The notes: generated by a model from the sequence alone, not told the origin. DNA of 64,000 bases from Chrysaora quinquecirrha (GCA_014526335.1 JACTAT010000010.1:6707826-6771825), one strand, 5' to 3'; positions 1 to 14,110 are shown, numbered from the stretch's first letter. Numbers and translations: made by a program.

Positions 1-135
1 TGGACTTAAAAAGCAAGTCCCAACTCCATTTAATTCAAAGCAACAGAGCCATAGAAATTGTTAGAGATCAAAGGCTTCCCCTGTGGGAAGAGGGTAATTG
101 TTTAAATGGAATACACAAAATTAAAATAATCTCAC

Positions 136-3100
136 CATGAACATGATGCTGCTGAAAACTCTTTCCAGGAGCAATATGAAAATTACCAGCAACCTTCAGA
201 AAAATAATATTTTCAATTTCGGCCTTGCTACGCCCCTTGTTTGTAGATGAAAAAAAGTGACATTCACAATCACTGCAGCACACAGTCTTAAGTACTGAAT
301 GTCCTACACGTGGAGATTTTCAACTTTTGTAAAAGATTGGACCGAAACATTCGAGGTTAAAAGTCTGGCAACAAAAATAAAAAAGACCAGCAAACTTAAA
401 TCTCGAAGAAAACATCCAACGATTCTTAGAAAACGTAATGACTGCAATATTTACTAAATACATTTCCCATTACCTTACTGACTTCCAGGTAGCCAAAAAC
501 TCTACAGCCTTCATTTTTCTGTTCTTGAAATTTGTCTTTCCATCCTTCTCTTTTACACTACAAGATAGAAATGCAACATAGAAGATTTTATGATGGAATC
601 ATCACATGCTAAAGACTGAATAATTTTGCAACCTCAGCAAAATAAGAAAAGCAATCCGACACTGTGTCTTAACTTTGTTTTATTACCTATTTGAATTGTC
701 TATGTATGTGTGTTTTTCGTTAATTTCATTAATTTCAAACTAAATATTCCATTTTAAAATTTATGACCATATGTACAAGCTTTGTATTAAATAAAATGAT
801 TATGAGACTGATGATGGTGATGACAATTATAATGACGATCATGATGATGATGATGATGATGGTAGTTGACAGGATGAAGAACAGCATTTAGAATCTTTAG
901 CTGATCCTAATGGTGAAATAATATCCTGTTTTCAGTCTGGAAAATTTTGATTCATTCCTTTGTTAAACTATCTTACGTAGCTAAGTTGATTCTGTTGTTT
1001 CAAGTAATTTAAAGGCAAACGTTATATCTTACTTGTTCTATACTATCAGGATCAGTGAGTGCCCATCCACGATTTCGGTATGCATTCCGAACATCATCAC
1101 AATTGTTACAGCAACTGCGAAGAAGCAATCAGATTACATAAGACACAAAGGAAAGTACACTCGAAGTGTATGTTACTCTATCACATAAAAAGCTGAACAC
1201 GTTGTGAAAAATTGAAATTCCAGTGCATTCCTTCCAGTGAACGCACGCTGCAGTATAAGAAAAAATGGGAAATCAAGTAATCCACAATTAAGGTAGTGGT
1301 TTAATATAGCATTAAGGGTAAAATTACATTCTATCCTGTGATGTGTTTTATATTTGCAGAACTTATATCAGATGGAGGGGCAGGTTGGTTCATTACTTTC
1401 GTCTCAGCAGGTCGGTATCAGCCTATATAGCTGCCTCAAGCCTAAACTTTTTCATAGAAATCGCTTGCTTACTTTCCTGGGTTTGAGAAAAAAATAGAAA
1501 TACATACGGTATATCAGCTGACTCAGCTCCATAGCAGCTTTCACATCTATTTGGATCCATCGTTGTCTGAACAGACTAAAAAAAGTATTAATTCTATTCA
1601 CCATGTCCATCATTTGTACATATCTATTTGGTTGAGCTTCTTTAACGTTATTCATTCATAGTTTGATTCATTGAATGATTAACAAAATTAACATATTTTA
1701 TTTGAATTAATTAGAACAAATTTCTTCGTAAAACTAAACAGATTCTACCATAAGGTGACATGATTTATTCAACCTGATTATCAGACGCAACTGTCGTGCA
1801 GTATAAAATGGGTTAGCGCGATTTTCCAATCTTACTTTAAACTCTGAGCGCCTTCAACTATGATTGAGGTTTCTAAGTCGGACTCTACTGCACGCTGTAT
1901 AAATTAAAAATCTATAAACATAAACAATGGCAATATTCTATAAATAGAATACCATATATACAAAAACATTTCTAGTGAAAAATTGGCAAGTTTAGGCAAC
2001 AAATTCTTGTTAAAAATCTTTAACTTGACATATATACAAGGAGTCCGAAAAAATTCAAGTCCAAAAACTTGCTAATTAAATAAATATTACTAAAAAGGTC
2101 TTGAGCCTGCAACCTTTTGACTCAGAGGTCACATTTATAAAACTTGATTCGGTCCTGTCAATCTGTCATAACATCTCCAAAATAAAGCTAAGTGTAAAAC
2201 GGTGATCATTGACTCGACCATAACATACTGTTAGAGAAGCGTACCATAGTAGCTGGACCCTGGTTATAACGGACAACGTTACTAATACTTTTGTTAAAAT
2301 TTGTTTAATTTGGCGAACACTAGGAGAAATTTGCACAATTGGCATACTATAATCGATGGGACCTGGACTGCACGATCAGATAGCCAATAGCAATTCCACC
2401 GACCTACAGACGCCAATAAAATGATCGAGTAAGTCTCCAAATCAAAGCCCCAGATGTTCCTCCTTTTGATTTTATATGTTTTGGCTATGTTGATCCTACT
2501 CCAGCACCGAATGACGAATGGATGTATGGATGTATGGCTTGGAGAGCTACAAAACAATTTTGCGGGGCTCTTTAGCTCATTGGAATTGTCGTTGGTTATC
2601 CGTATGTTGCATTCTAGTTTCGAATCTCCTCTACTGTGGAATTCCACTCGGGGAAACTCTTCTGAGTTTAAATTGATTGCATTTCTGACACAAAAAGAGG
2701 CAGGCAGACGCTTAACTGCAGAAATCCTTCACAGATTGATCATATACTTATTTTGGATACTCTCGAAAGAGATTCTTACCTTCAAAACTTCATCACTTTT
2801 ATCTCCAAGGTCTAGAAAAAAAAGTATCACCAAAAACTCAGAATATGGATTTAAAATAGTTTCTGTAAAAACTTGGCCTAGAACACATGAAGTACACTAA
2901 TAGAATGGAAAATGCCTATCCTCGCATCACATACAGAGATCTCGATGTTTTTGCAAGTAACTGCCAGCTGAGTAACCGTCCTGTACATTAAAATACTGAG
3001 CAAGGGTAATATTTACATTACATACTTTTCATGGCAAATGCTTCTTGGGTCGCTATGTAACATGGCTTGTCAGGTAGGTCAGCTTGATGCACAAGTTGGC

Positions 3101-6100
3101 ACTATGCTAACATTGGCTCAACTTGTCTTTCAACTTACATGATGGAATCACATCAGCTCTGAAATTAGGGACTGGGAGACTTGCAAAAAAGGGGAGCCAA
3201 AGAAAATATTACTTGGGAAATATGATTGACAGTGTTGGAAACCTTTGAGAACTTTCTCAGCTTTGATATGCACGAAGGCTTTCAAAATTCCAACTATGAC
3301 AAAAGTAATGCTTCCTGACTTTCTCAATTTGAAACCATGCTGCTTGCAAAGGTTCCCGGAATGTTGACCCTGGCCAAATTTGCCAGGCATTTCTGATTAG
3401 GGTTAGAACTAGGAAGCACAAATAAATAATATTTTTCAAAGGACTCACTCTCTTTCTTGGCATTTTCTTCAACAGGTTTTCCATTTTGATCCATTCTTTG
3501 CTTGAATATATTGTGATCTATGTCAGTCTAAAAAATTCGTCATAGAAAAATCAAAGTACTGAAAGCAAAAGAGTTCAAAGGGTTGGTCAAATTGCTGGGT
3601 TATTGCATCAGAGGATTGGTGCTTGAATCAAAAGGCGAATTTCCCTGGGATGAAATTTTATTTTGAAACATGTACAGTACTGCTAGTGTGTGGTCTAACA
3701 TCACGTTGTGAGATTGAGCGCGACCAGATGTGTCGATAGAGCTTTTAGATCGGGAGGTCTGCAATACACCCCTCGATCAACGCGATCCCCACGCTTTATT
3801 GAGAGGTCCACGATGTCAATCAAGGGGTCCACAGGGCAATAGATTCCTAGCAAACATTGTTTGTCGAGCGTGCCTCTTCTGCTGACACATGTTCTTCACA
3901 CCTCTTCCATAACTGCTGTTGTTCAACATTGTGTCATTGAACAATTGATTTTGAAAAGCATTCAAATAGGAAAAAACAGTTTTAGAGAGAAATTGTGATT
4001 TAATTGTGAAGGTATCATTGAGGAATTCTCGATAGGAAGTCCTTGATGGACAATTGAGAGGTCAGCAATACTTTGCATTAGCAAGCATCGCAGGGTATCG
4101 AGGTTGGAGTGCGATGCACATGATACGCCATCCACGATGTTAGACCATGCAATAGTAGCACTGTATTTGGTTCAGCAAGAATTTTGAATTCAGTAGGATT
4201 TGCAGGTTTAGAAGGCCTGTGGTATGAACTCTACTCCAACAGGCAGGTTTGATATTCGGTCACCATTAGTGAAATCAACAATTTTAAAGTTTAACTTATC
4301 AATGGAGAAATACATTTTGACAGCTACATGGCTTAGCATTTTCAGATTTTGATAGGTTTAGTATTCAAAATAAAATACACCCCAAATTGATAGGAGAATT
4401 TAACTTGAAACGTTTCAGACGGAGACAAGAAAGTTGACCTAGACCTATCCCCTTTTATTGATCCATGCTAGCAAATCAATACACACTACTGTGATGGATT
4501 CACACTATGTGGTGGGTTATAATGCTTGATGTGGTGGGTTATCAGCTTGATGAGGTGGTATTTCCTAAGTACTGTGGTTGATAGGCACTACTCTGGTGGG
4601 TTATTATGCTTGATGTGGTGAGTTATCACATGCACTGTGGTGGTGTGTTTTTGCATACTGTAATGGATACAATATCAAATTATAGCAAAAATCTACTTAT
4701 CAAGCCATAAAAACTTAAAGTTTGAGTTTCCTGGATGTGATACGTTAGTAACTTTTGGGAAAGAAACTTTTGCAAATTTTGGACAAAAAAGGCATTCAAG
4801 TTTCTTCCTGCCAAACTTTGTTGCCTTTCTGTTAATAACCACGACATATGAGTGACCAAGGTGAGACACCAACCAATAAAAATGTTCTGTCAGATTTCAA
4901 GTGATTAAGAAGCTGAAATTAAGTTACCTGCTGCTCCCCAGAAACATCCATTGCATCTATACTTAAATCTACAAAAATAATGAATTTTGCACCTGTTACT
5001 TAACATAATATTTTCTGATCATCAGCATTGGCAGTAAAAATTTTTACCTCTGGGCTTACTTATTTTGTTTAATTTCTATTTTTTTCACAAAAACTAAATC
5101 AATGCATTGGTTCTTAAGTATTTGTGAAAACTTACATACATAAAGGCAAAATACTGAAGATTTCAGGCTATAGGGTTTTACTGATGAAAGGTTCTTGCAT
5201 TAATGTGTGTTTTTATTGTATATGGCACTAAATGTGCATACTACAGCTTTATTGAATGGCACGAGGTCCAGCACTGGAGGACAGAAGGAGATGCTCAAAG
5301 GAAATTAGGTTGTGGTGGGGATATTTCAAAAGTCTGTGACAATTGCTTAACAGAAGAATTTTTCTAAAATCAACATATTACTTAATAATTTGCCCGTAGG
5401 CTGGACCATTATGCAAAATTGGAATGAAAAAGTGCAATTTATTTTCTTCTACAGTCAATATCTGCTCTGATACACGAAAATTCTGCTGAGTCAGCGTAAA
5501 TTTTAACTAAAAATATCTTTTCCTGGGATTTCAGTATTAGCTTGATTTTTAGTGTGTAATTTCTTATCAAAAGCTTCAACAGATCTAGCTGAAAAAGGTT
5601 GCATTGTGGTGTTTTGTTCCGGAGATATGAGATGTGTCCTTCCGTTACTTTATACCACTTCCTTCCATTACTTTTACAACTGTAAAGAAGGAGCTATGCT
5701 AGTGGCTAAATATCTGATAACTTCTTAAACCTTTGGGCAGCCTTGAAAGAGTAGTGATTGTAGTTGAAGAAGCAGTAGTTTTTATGGACACAGCCTCAAG
5801 CATTGCAACAGAATGTCATGACAAACTTTAGGTTTAAATTTTTTGCTTCCTATCTTTCCTTCCGTTACTTTATGTTTAAAGGTTCCTGTAACACAGTGTG
5901 TGTATGATCTAAACTTCAAACTTTGTCCAAAGAACATAAGTAGTGTGTAGATATTTGAAGAAAGTTTTCAGTTGTTTAGCATCAATAGGACAGAGTCAGT
6001 GGCTCTGGTTATGCATCCATTTCCTTCCGTTACTTTATTTACCCTTTTGAAATATCCCCTGGTATCCTTTGACAGCCTAATTTTGGATTTAGGTGATATA

Positions 6101-9100
6101 CACAATCAGTCTCTTTGGTGATTTAGAGGAGTGACTGCCCCCTGTACCCTCTCCCTCTCTACGTCTACGTCATGGATTATACTTTTTATAATCTACCAGC
6201 GTTCATTAATCATAGTTTACTAGGATTTCACTTTGTAGAATTTGCTAATTTTACTTGTACAACACTCTCTCTTTAGCATAAGTCCCTGCTAGTATGAGCC
6301 CCTGCAACACAAGCTGGATGAATTATACATAGGGGTTAGAAGACTATTTATGGTTCTAAGATAAGTAATGATGAAACTGTAATGTACAATTTACTTACAA
6401 GCACAAGGCAGTTTATGAAAGTGTATGTCCACATTGATCCTAAGCTTTTGGTGTCTCGTTGTGTCAACAAAAAGTTCTGGGTTGACCTGCAGAGGAATAA
6501 TTTTGTTGATAATCTAAGCAGAACTAACATTTCATAGCCTGTAGTAAGTATATATCAAAAGACAGAATAAGAAATATTCATAGCAAGATTGATTTGCCAA
6601 AGTTCTCAACAGTGGACAACTGATAGCAAAGCCATACGAGATACTAGCAAAGATGTTCTTAAAATACGAAAGTATTGTCCTAGCTCAAAGTGAAATTTTG
6701 CGAAAACACCCAGAACGTCCACGTAGCATCAGAATTTGCTTTCAAGGACATACTTGTTAGGTTGATTGGGGTTATTGTGGGGTTTTGTTTGGCTTCCATT
6801 CATGCTGCTACAACTACTTGGTTAGCTTTGACAAGGAGACTGATGAGAAGCTTGGCATTAAAAACACTGAAGACAGTTGGGATTTTGTAATATGGGGTTG
6901 GACTTTCAGACGAACTATACCAAATTGAATAGTTTATAATGATTTAAATTAAGCAAGGGATGCCACCAAGCAAAGAGAGGCTATGACATAAAAAACGAAT
7001 TCTAGAGGTGCATATTTTTTTAAATAAACAATACAAAAGGCTTGAACAAAAGAAGAGCTTTTCCATTCACCCTGTATTGAAAATTAATTAGACATGCATT
7101 GAACGTATCTTCATATATCAATGCAGCTGTACAGAGGGAGTGAGGTCAGTGAAAGTGCAACTTTCAAAGTGGCCCTTTTTAGTGATAAAGCCAAAATATG
7201 GTTAACTCTGTTCTCTGTTATGAAAGCAGCTTTGCCAAAAGCAAATTAGAATTATAGCCCAACCATATTTGGTTTAATTTGACTTTTGGTACCCTGCAAA
7301 TGAATTCTGCAAGCTCAGCACTTTATTTCTCTTGTAATGTCATTTACTCTATCATTGCCAACTCAGGTTTGCATTCACAAGTCACCCATTTTGCAGGAAC
7401 TGTCAATATGGGCTCTCATTTGCTGGAAATACAAATGATAACAAATGCTTTCCTTGTCATAAATAGCTTGATGAATTTTTGTTGTAGCTTGAAATTGCAT
7501 TAATTTTATCTATCAGAAAGATTTGGAGAGCAAAAGCTGATTAGCCCCTTATCTGGTAAAATTCATTTGACCTCATCATTTTTAAATGATTATACAGTAC
7601 TAAGCATATGTACTAAGTATATATAAGACACATACCTCAGTTGTCAGGTAGTAATTCAGCTCAGAAACAAAGAGCACAAACATGATAAGACCACTGATTA
7701 ATGTCACTAGGAAAAGGAGAGAAATACAGGCTCATTTAAAACGATAGTGAAACATATCTTGAGTTGCAGGTTTGGGAAATTTTTTTACATTTTATAACTT
7801 TGAGAATCAATATATAAGGATGACAAAATTACTACAATTCTGACAAAAATCAATAGAAGGATAAAATTTCAGTCATCTTTTTATTGATTCTCCAATTCTT
7901 GACGAAGGTGCAACTTAATAATATTGTTAAACTTTTTCTGAAAGGTGAAAGAAACATTCAGGTGTCCACGGATTTTGAGTCCTGACTATAAGCATAAAAA
8001 CGTCATCCAGAATGGTTGGTTGTAGAAAATCCAGAATGGTCTGCTTATTGTGTCTCTGGAAGAAAACTTTTTTGCCTTGCAAGTACTGAGACCACTGCTA
8101 AGACTATCCAAATTCCTAAGTCAAAATTTCTAAGTCAAAGATAGTGATGTTAAGATAAGGAATATCAATGAAATTTTTGGGGATTAATGTGAGAGATTGG
8201 TACAACTAGTATACTGTATACCCCAGGGTGCGTTCTATTTAGCCTATGCTGGGTTGCTGGAGATCTCCAGTGTGGAGTTTGAAATTTTATTGGCATGCTG
8301 GCGTGAATTTTCAAAAAAACAATAGCATAGATTATTATTTCAATTATTAAACAATAGATTTATTGTTTCTTTTGGCGTGAAGTCCGATTAGGCTGGCGTA
8401 TTCTCCAGCGTGGCAGTAACATGGAATGCACCCTGGTGTATACCCACCTTTCTAAAAGTTTGTTTTTGGCTGTTTCAGCTTTCACTAATTGAACAGAAAA
8501 TGCAACTCAAATTTCTTACCGAAAATTTGATTCCTTCAGAAAAATCAAGCTAGTTTTGTATTATTTTTGAAGCTCTTTATTAGATAGATCTTCGACCAAT
8601 CAGCAAGTGCCAAGCAGGCACCTCTCTAGTTGCTGGCCTTAATCTATTCTGTCCTTCCATAAAAGCAAGAAAATTAAAAAGGAACAACTTCTCCCTTTGA
8701 GCCAAAGCTAAACAATAAGGTTTTCTAGGTTCATGAATAATCATTTGCCATTATTTGCAACTCTCAGTTCCTGGTAAGACAAGTTACCTAGATACAATCT
8801 AGTGAATCGACTGTAGCAGGCCGTCCTAAAAAAATAATTCGAAATTTCTCAATCCTTAACAACATCGGTTATAACTCAGACAAAACAACTATGATCCCCC
8901 TTTGAAGAGAAAAAATACTCATTAATCAAACGTATTTTAGACAATAATAGATAAATCCAGAAAAGAACGAGCTATGCTATAGATAAAAACAAGAGAATGT
9001 TGGTAGATATCTGGACTGAAATCTGACAAACCTCCAGCTCCAGTAAGGGTTTTCACTCTGAAATCTTCTAAGGTTTTCGGGTATGCATCAAACTGCTTGA

Positions 9101-9128
9101 ATCTTGTAAATATATCTTTGGTTTGCAT
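136..9128 (-). CDS. ERGIC3: ERGIC3 (Erv46-like) cargo receptor, 3' end outside window
   Basis: ERGIC3/Erv46 is a two-pass membrane protein that cycles between ER and Golgi with ERGIC2/Erv41 and retrieves cargo. Ten exons are visible on the minus strand: 9032-9128, 7636-7706, 6399-6486, 4928-4968, 3449-3527, 2780-2811, 1508-1575, 1033-1114, 474-557, 136-193. All have AG/GT borders and successive phases match. Exon 1 opens with ATG and encodes FKQFDAYPKTLEDFRVKT, the family N-terminal signature. Exon 2 encodes the first membrane helix and LNYYLTTE. Later exons give VNPELFVD, LSIDAMDVSGEQQ, DPNRCESCYGAE, a Cys-rich CCNNCDDVRNAYRNRGWA block, and VAGNFHIAPGKSFQQHHVH. The lumenal domain is complete to roughly human residue 236. 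The rest of the lumenal domain, the second helix and the C-terminal tail must lie left of position 1. Introns are 0.5-1.9 kb and carry small repeats. Exon boundaries are my reading of splice signals. Confidence 0.94.
839..863. repeat. (GAT)n microsatellite
   Basis: A short GAT trinucleotide run in the ERGIC3 intron between the exons at 1033-1114 and 474-557. The surrounding 100 bp are also GAT-biased. Confidence 0.7.
3691..4147. mobile_element. MITE-like inverted-terminal-repeat element, about 457 bp
   Basis: The stretch starts TGGTCTAACATC and ends with the near-complement GATGTTAGACCA, giving about 16-20-bp imperfect terminal inverted repeats around a non-coding core that is rich in short internal repeats such as TCGAT. 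It lies in the ERGIC3 intron between the exons at 4928-4968 and 3449-3527. No convincing target duplication is visible, so the superfamily cannot be named. Confidence 0.5.
4490..4650. repeat. imperfect GTGGTGGGTTAT minisatellite
   Basis: At least five degenerate units resembling TGATGTGGTGGGTTAT lie in tandem or near tandem inside an ERGIC3 intron. No coding potential is seen. Confidence 0.5.
5638..6038. repeat. dispersed CCTTCCGTTACTTTAT motif, three exact copies
   Basis: The 16-mer CCTTCCGTTACTTTAT occurs at 5638, 5858 and 6023 in the same orientation, and a variant with CCATTAC lies near 5660. Spacing is irregular, so this is not a simple tandem array. It lies in the ERGIC3 intron between the exons at 6399-6486 and 4928-4968. 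Its role is unknown. It may be part of an old repeat. Confidence 0.45.
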
Positions 9129-9653
9129 GACTGTTTGACCTATTTTTAAAATAACTACACTAATCTACAATTTCAAAAACATTTTGAATTTGAAAAAATA
9201 ATTTTAAAATCCTAGCTTGTTCCGCAACGTCAACTATCCGCCATTACAAATTCTATCGAGTTCTTTCAATGGTTGGGTGCCAGCATTCCTCTTGATCAGC
9301 GGTAGGTCCACATCATCATATACGTCATCGAATTTATAAACATTTACAGTGCGTAGAAATAAAGAGATACATATTGTGAAAAAAATCATTCTTAGAGCAG
9401 GGGATTCCTAATGCAGGGAATTTGCTCTGTGTGGTCATTAACAAAGTAAATTTGGCATAAAATTGAAACAAATGACCCAAAAAACACATTTTGATATTAT
9501 GCAAATTAATTTTTCAGTATGGCAGATTTTTCACAAATTCTACAACTATCTTTGATGTCACAAAATTTTGTAGTGGCATAACATAGGAAGCTGTATTATA
9601 TCTTATCTTCTAGCCCTGCATTAGAGTGGGGGGCGGGGTGACGGCTGTGATCA

Positions 9654-9896
9654 TGTAATAGGGATCGAAGAAGACTTCTGTTTTACGTGCGAAGACACGG
9701 AGCCAAGAATACGACTTTGTATGACATTATCATGATTCAAGACTGACTAGATTTACATTACATACAACTTATATACACTTACTAACGGAAATAATTACGG
9801 AGAGAACAAAGGAACGAAAGGAAGAGAGAAAGTTCATACATTACATTTAACATGATAGAGAGGCTGTAATTAGGTATGCTATGCTGTCCTGCTACA
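9654..9896 (-). repeat. LTR of element A, left copy (3' LTR)
   Basis: This is 243 bp from TGTAAT to CTACA. It is nearly identical to 17568-17805 and is preceded by ATCA. Confidence 0.85.
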
Positions 9897-10978
9897 GTCC
9901 TTGGCTACAGTCTACCCCTCCTTGCAAAAAAATTCTGAAGTTCGTTGAAGAATTTTTTCGAAGTGAAACGTTAAAGGATTTAAAGTTAAAGATTACGATG
10001 TACATGAATGATAATGTCTATTTTTCTATTTTAAACTACAAAAGCTACGACGTAAACAACTATTGCCTTGAGAGGAAAGATGCAAGATGCGGAATGAAGG
10101 GCGTTGACACGAAACGTTGATTACGGATGTTGATTGCGTGTGGTGCCACTGCTGTGAGCAAGTGAGCAAGTGGAAGAGTTGTTGACAACACGGATGTATG
10201 CCAATATTGCCTTCGGGCACGCAATGTACCTAGATTTTTGGTAAGGTAAAGGAAAACAACGACAAATCCTAGAAATGAGGCCTAAATTTTATGACCTAAA
10301 ACGATCCCTAGATTTAAGAATGTAAGGAGCTAGCGATCTAGCTATGAAGAACTATGAAGAACGATGTAGTTAAACGATGTAAGGATGTTAAAAACGCAAA
10401 TTAAGCGACACGGAAATGCACGGAAATGTAAAAACTGAAAGGATGTTACGTTAAAAGTTAGACTACGTTACCTAAGTAAAAACATGATGAAAATCAAATG
10501 TATGACGGTAAACGATAGTTACTTGTTCGAGTTGAATGTTCAGTTTCTGAGTTGTTCTGTCTTGGTTGAATCTTGTTTTGAAAGTGAAAGGAATGCGTTG
10601 AAGAAAGCAAGATGACCAACATTGAGTCTTATGAACGAAGGAATGAATTGACGAAGTGACCACCAGTCAGAGGATGGTGCTGTGAGAGACTCTGGAGTTG
10701 AATTCGAAATGCAACCATGTGAAGGATGGTGCTACCTGCGACCATGTGAAGGATGGTGCCACCTGAAGAACGAAGGATGCGAGCTCTTTTGGTTGGTGAG
10801 GGCTGCTGCTGACCTCGTGTCGTGATGACCAGCTTTTCTTGACGGATGTGCTGCCGAACCGTATGCGATGTTGGTTTGTTTCTTCGTTTATTGATTATGT
10901 CGTTCTTGTGAATGATGCATCTCTGAACTGAACCAAAGCTGGGCGTACAGAGAGAAGATCGGATTCTCCACCATTTTG
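9897..10978 (-). other. internal non-coding region of LTR element A
   Basis: This lies between the left LTR and the LINE 3' tail. It is G/A-biased with short reiterated words such as ACGATGTA and CATGTGAAGGATGGTGC (twice near 10.72-10.75 kb). I see no long ORF, no gag or pol motif and no host exon. By position it is the remaining interior of a TRIM- or LARD-like LTR element. Confidence 0.6.
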
Positions 10979-11127
10979 TATTATTATTATTATTATTATT
11001 AAAACGAATATTTATACAGGATTACACTTTCAGTCGTATGATATTTACATATATACACTGTTTTCAAAAGGGTCCTGTAATTACAAGTAAATAAATAGGT
11101 TACAAAATCAAACTATATGAAGTAAAA

Positions 11128-14021
11128 CTATAAGTTTTTTAAAAGTGTTTTAAATTTTGAAAGATCTTTTTCTTTCTGAAATTCTTCTGGTAAATTATTG
11201 AAAGCCAAGGCACCTTGCACATAAAAGGAATACCGAGCTGATTCCAACTTAAAACGTGGAACAACAACCGCCGAGTAATTGCGAGTGGAACGTTTTTGTT
11301 CTTTCAGTTTAAAGTAGGATTGGAAGGGCTCACAGACTTCGTCATACAGACATTTTTGAACGAATGAGCAGATACGCTTGATTCTGATTTGATTTGTATC
11401 GGGGACTTCCTTTCCAATTATTCTTGAAGCTCGTTTCTCAAGTCTAGCAGTTCTTTCTTTTAAATAATTGGCAGTGGCTCCATATGTGGCAAAGGTACAA
11501 TTAGTTAGGAACGGTAAGATCATTGATTGATAAATGGTAGTCGCAGTTTTTGAGTCCATGAAAGTTCTCATTTTCTTGAGTAGGTTCAGTCTCGACGACG
11601 CTTTCTTGATTGACGATTTGATATGCTGAGTCATACAGAGGGTATTGTTAAGAGCAAGTCCGAGGTATTTGTAGCCATCGGTCTGGTTGATGATACTTCC
11701 TTGGTGGTTGATCTCTAAGGAAGTGTTTTCTGCCATACTTATCTTTTTTCCTGTACCGAAAATCATGGTTTCAGTTTTTCCAATTTTGGTGTTGATCACG
11801 AGTTCATTCAATTCTAGCCAAGTGACAAAACGATCAAAATCTTGTTGAAGGTTCACACGAATTCGGTCCATACTTTTATGCGAGCAGAAAAGAACAGTAT
11901 CATCTGCATACATAACCATTTGACAAGTTGTAACCGATTTCGTTGAGTCATTGAAGATCAGCAAGAAAAGAAGTGGTCCCAGTATGGAGCCTTGTGGCAC
12001 ACCACAATAGATTGGACTAGGTGATGACAAATTTCCTTTGTAGCGTACTCGTTGGTGTCGTCCGAAGAGATAACTAGACAACCAATCCTTTGCTAAACCG
12101 TTGATACCAAATTTCGGTAACTTGTTGATGATAGTCGAGTGACCTATGGTGTCGAACGCCTTGCTAAGATCTACAAAGATGGCGCCAGTAAGTTCTCCTC
12201 GGTCCATTGAACGTCGTATGTTGTCGCAGAAATAGGCTGTTGCTAATTCAGTTGACCTTTTACTTCTATATCCAAATTGGTTGGGTGCCAACAGGTGGTT
12301 GGATTCGAGGTATTTCATTAGCTGGGCGTGTACACACTTTTCGAAGATCTTAGAGATGACTGGCAGGATACTGATAGGGCGGTAGTTTTCGAAGCTGTGG
12401 GTGTTTCCCGATTTAAAGATTGGTGTAACACGTGCAGATTTTAAGTCATTTGGTACGACCCCAGCAGTAAGCGAGAGGTTGATGGCGTGCGTTAATGGCC
12501 TTGCAATGGTAAACGCAATGTCCTTAAGATAGCAAGCTGGTAGATCGTCTAACCCGGTAGCACATTTTCGTTTTAAGTTCTTAAGGTATTTAAGTACTTG
12601 AATATCAGTTACAGGTGTAAATTCAAAATTTGGAAAAGTGGAATATCTGCTATCGATGGAAGGATTGCTCCATGTGAAGTTTCTCAGTAAGAACGATTTT
12701 TCCTTTAACTTGTTTGCGATTGTAGAGTAGAACGTGCAGAATCCGTCAGATATCAGAAGTTTGTCAGTCGTACTCTCTCCGTCGCTGAGGTTGAAACTTT
12801 TGGCCATTAAATCCGATTTGCTGTTGACAGGAAAAAGTTCTTTTATTAACTTCCAAAAACGATGAGGACTATTTACATTTTCTTTCAGTTCGTTTTTAAA
12901 ATGGTTTCGTTTGGCTCGTATGATTTCATTTTTGACAAAATTCCTCTTCCTACAGTACATTTGCCAATCATTGTTATTTCCTGATTTTTTGGCACGTCGT
13001 TTTAGCTGATCACGAGTGTTCATATGTTTCTTCAGGTCTTCCGTCATCCATGGTGATGTTTTACCTTTCACGCGTTTGGTAATGAACGGTGCATGATTGT
13101 CTAGAGTTTGTTTAAGGATGACTAGGATATTTTGAAGTGCGTAAACAGGACATGTGGTGTTGTATAAGGCATCCCAAGGAATGTTCAGGAGTTCATTATT
13201 TATGTTATCAACGTTGTACTTAGAATAATCCCTACACTTTATTGTCTCGGGTTCATATTTGATTTGGTTTAATTTTCGGCAACAAGCAATGATATCATGA
13301 TCACTCATACTACAATTAATGACTTCAGGGCGATTGATATTTGATGCATTGGTGGTGAGAATGACATCAATAAGAGTTGCAGTGTTTTCCGTTGTTCTTG
13401 TTGCTTCACGGATCAATTGATTAAAACCATTAACAACAAAGAGTTCTTTCAGTTCTTTATGATCATCTTTTGAAAGATAATTGATATTCAGATCTCCCAT
13501 AAGGATCGTTTCTTTATTCTCGCGGTTGATTGACTCAAGAACCCTTTCTAGATGACTTTGAAAGTTTCTTGGCAAGTATTTCGAGGAGTCCGGGGGTTTG
13601 TACATCGCACAAAATATCCAAGATTTACTCTTTTTCGGTTTGATTTCGATACTAATACTCTCAATTTCAGTGTTCTCAAGGTCTTCTCTAATCTCATAAT
13701 CTAAGTTATCTTTGATATATATTCCAACGCCTCCTCCAGTGCCTTTATCACGCGATTTATAAATAAAGTCGTACCCCTGAATTTTGAACTGATTGTTATC
13801 GGTCTTGTAAGAAGAGGGAAAAATCTCGTTTTGGGTGTTTTCATTGTCGTCTGTGTTTACAAAAATTTCGTTTAACGCAAAGATATCGATTTGTGATGTG
13901 ATGAGTAGGTTTTTAAGTTCATCAAAATTCCCCTGCAATCCTCGGATATTGAGAGAGAAAATATGTAACCCTTTGGTTTTACAAAATTGTGTGACATTTT
14001 TGATCAAACCATTGTAAGGAC
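11128..14021 (-). CDS. LINE ORF2: endonuclease-reverse transcriptase (main part)
   Basis: The open frame is undamaged from the insertion point to the stop. The endonuclease (EEP fold) starts at LHIFSLNIRGLQG, continues with GGGVGIYIK and ILMGDLNINYL, and ends with the catalytic SMSDHDI. The reverse transcriptase has ARVTPIFKSG, ENYRPISILPVISKIFEK, FVDLSKAFDTI, GVPQGSILGPLLFLL and the catalytic YADDTVLF. After the RT comes a C-terminal domain with KYLGLALN. The order, length (about 960 residues here, about 1,049 codons once the upstream piece is counted) and motifs fit the CR1/L2 group. No stop or frameshift was seen, so the copy looks young. The first residues upstream of GPYNGLIKN in this frame are translation of the inserted element and not native. 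Confidence 0.93.
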
Positions 14022-14110
14022 CGTAATTTATAAACAGTGAGACGACCTGAAACGACCTGAAACGAGATGAAATCACCTGAAACGACCTGAAACAACCTGA
14101 AACAACCTGA
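14022..14110. repeat. subterminal CGACCTGAAA tandem repeats (left TIR)
   Basis: About eight degenerate 10-11-bp units with CCTGAAAC cores lie at the tip of the TIR and are mirrored at 17170-17245. Such arrays commonly serve as transposase binding sites in other DNA transposons. That role is an inference here. Confidence 0.6.
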
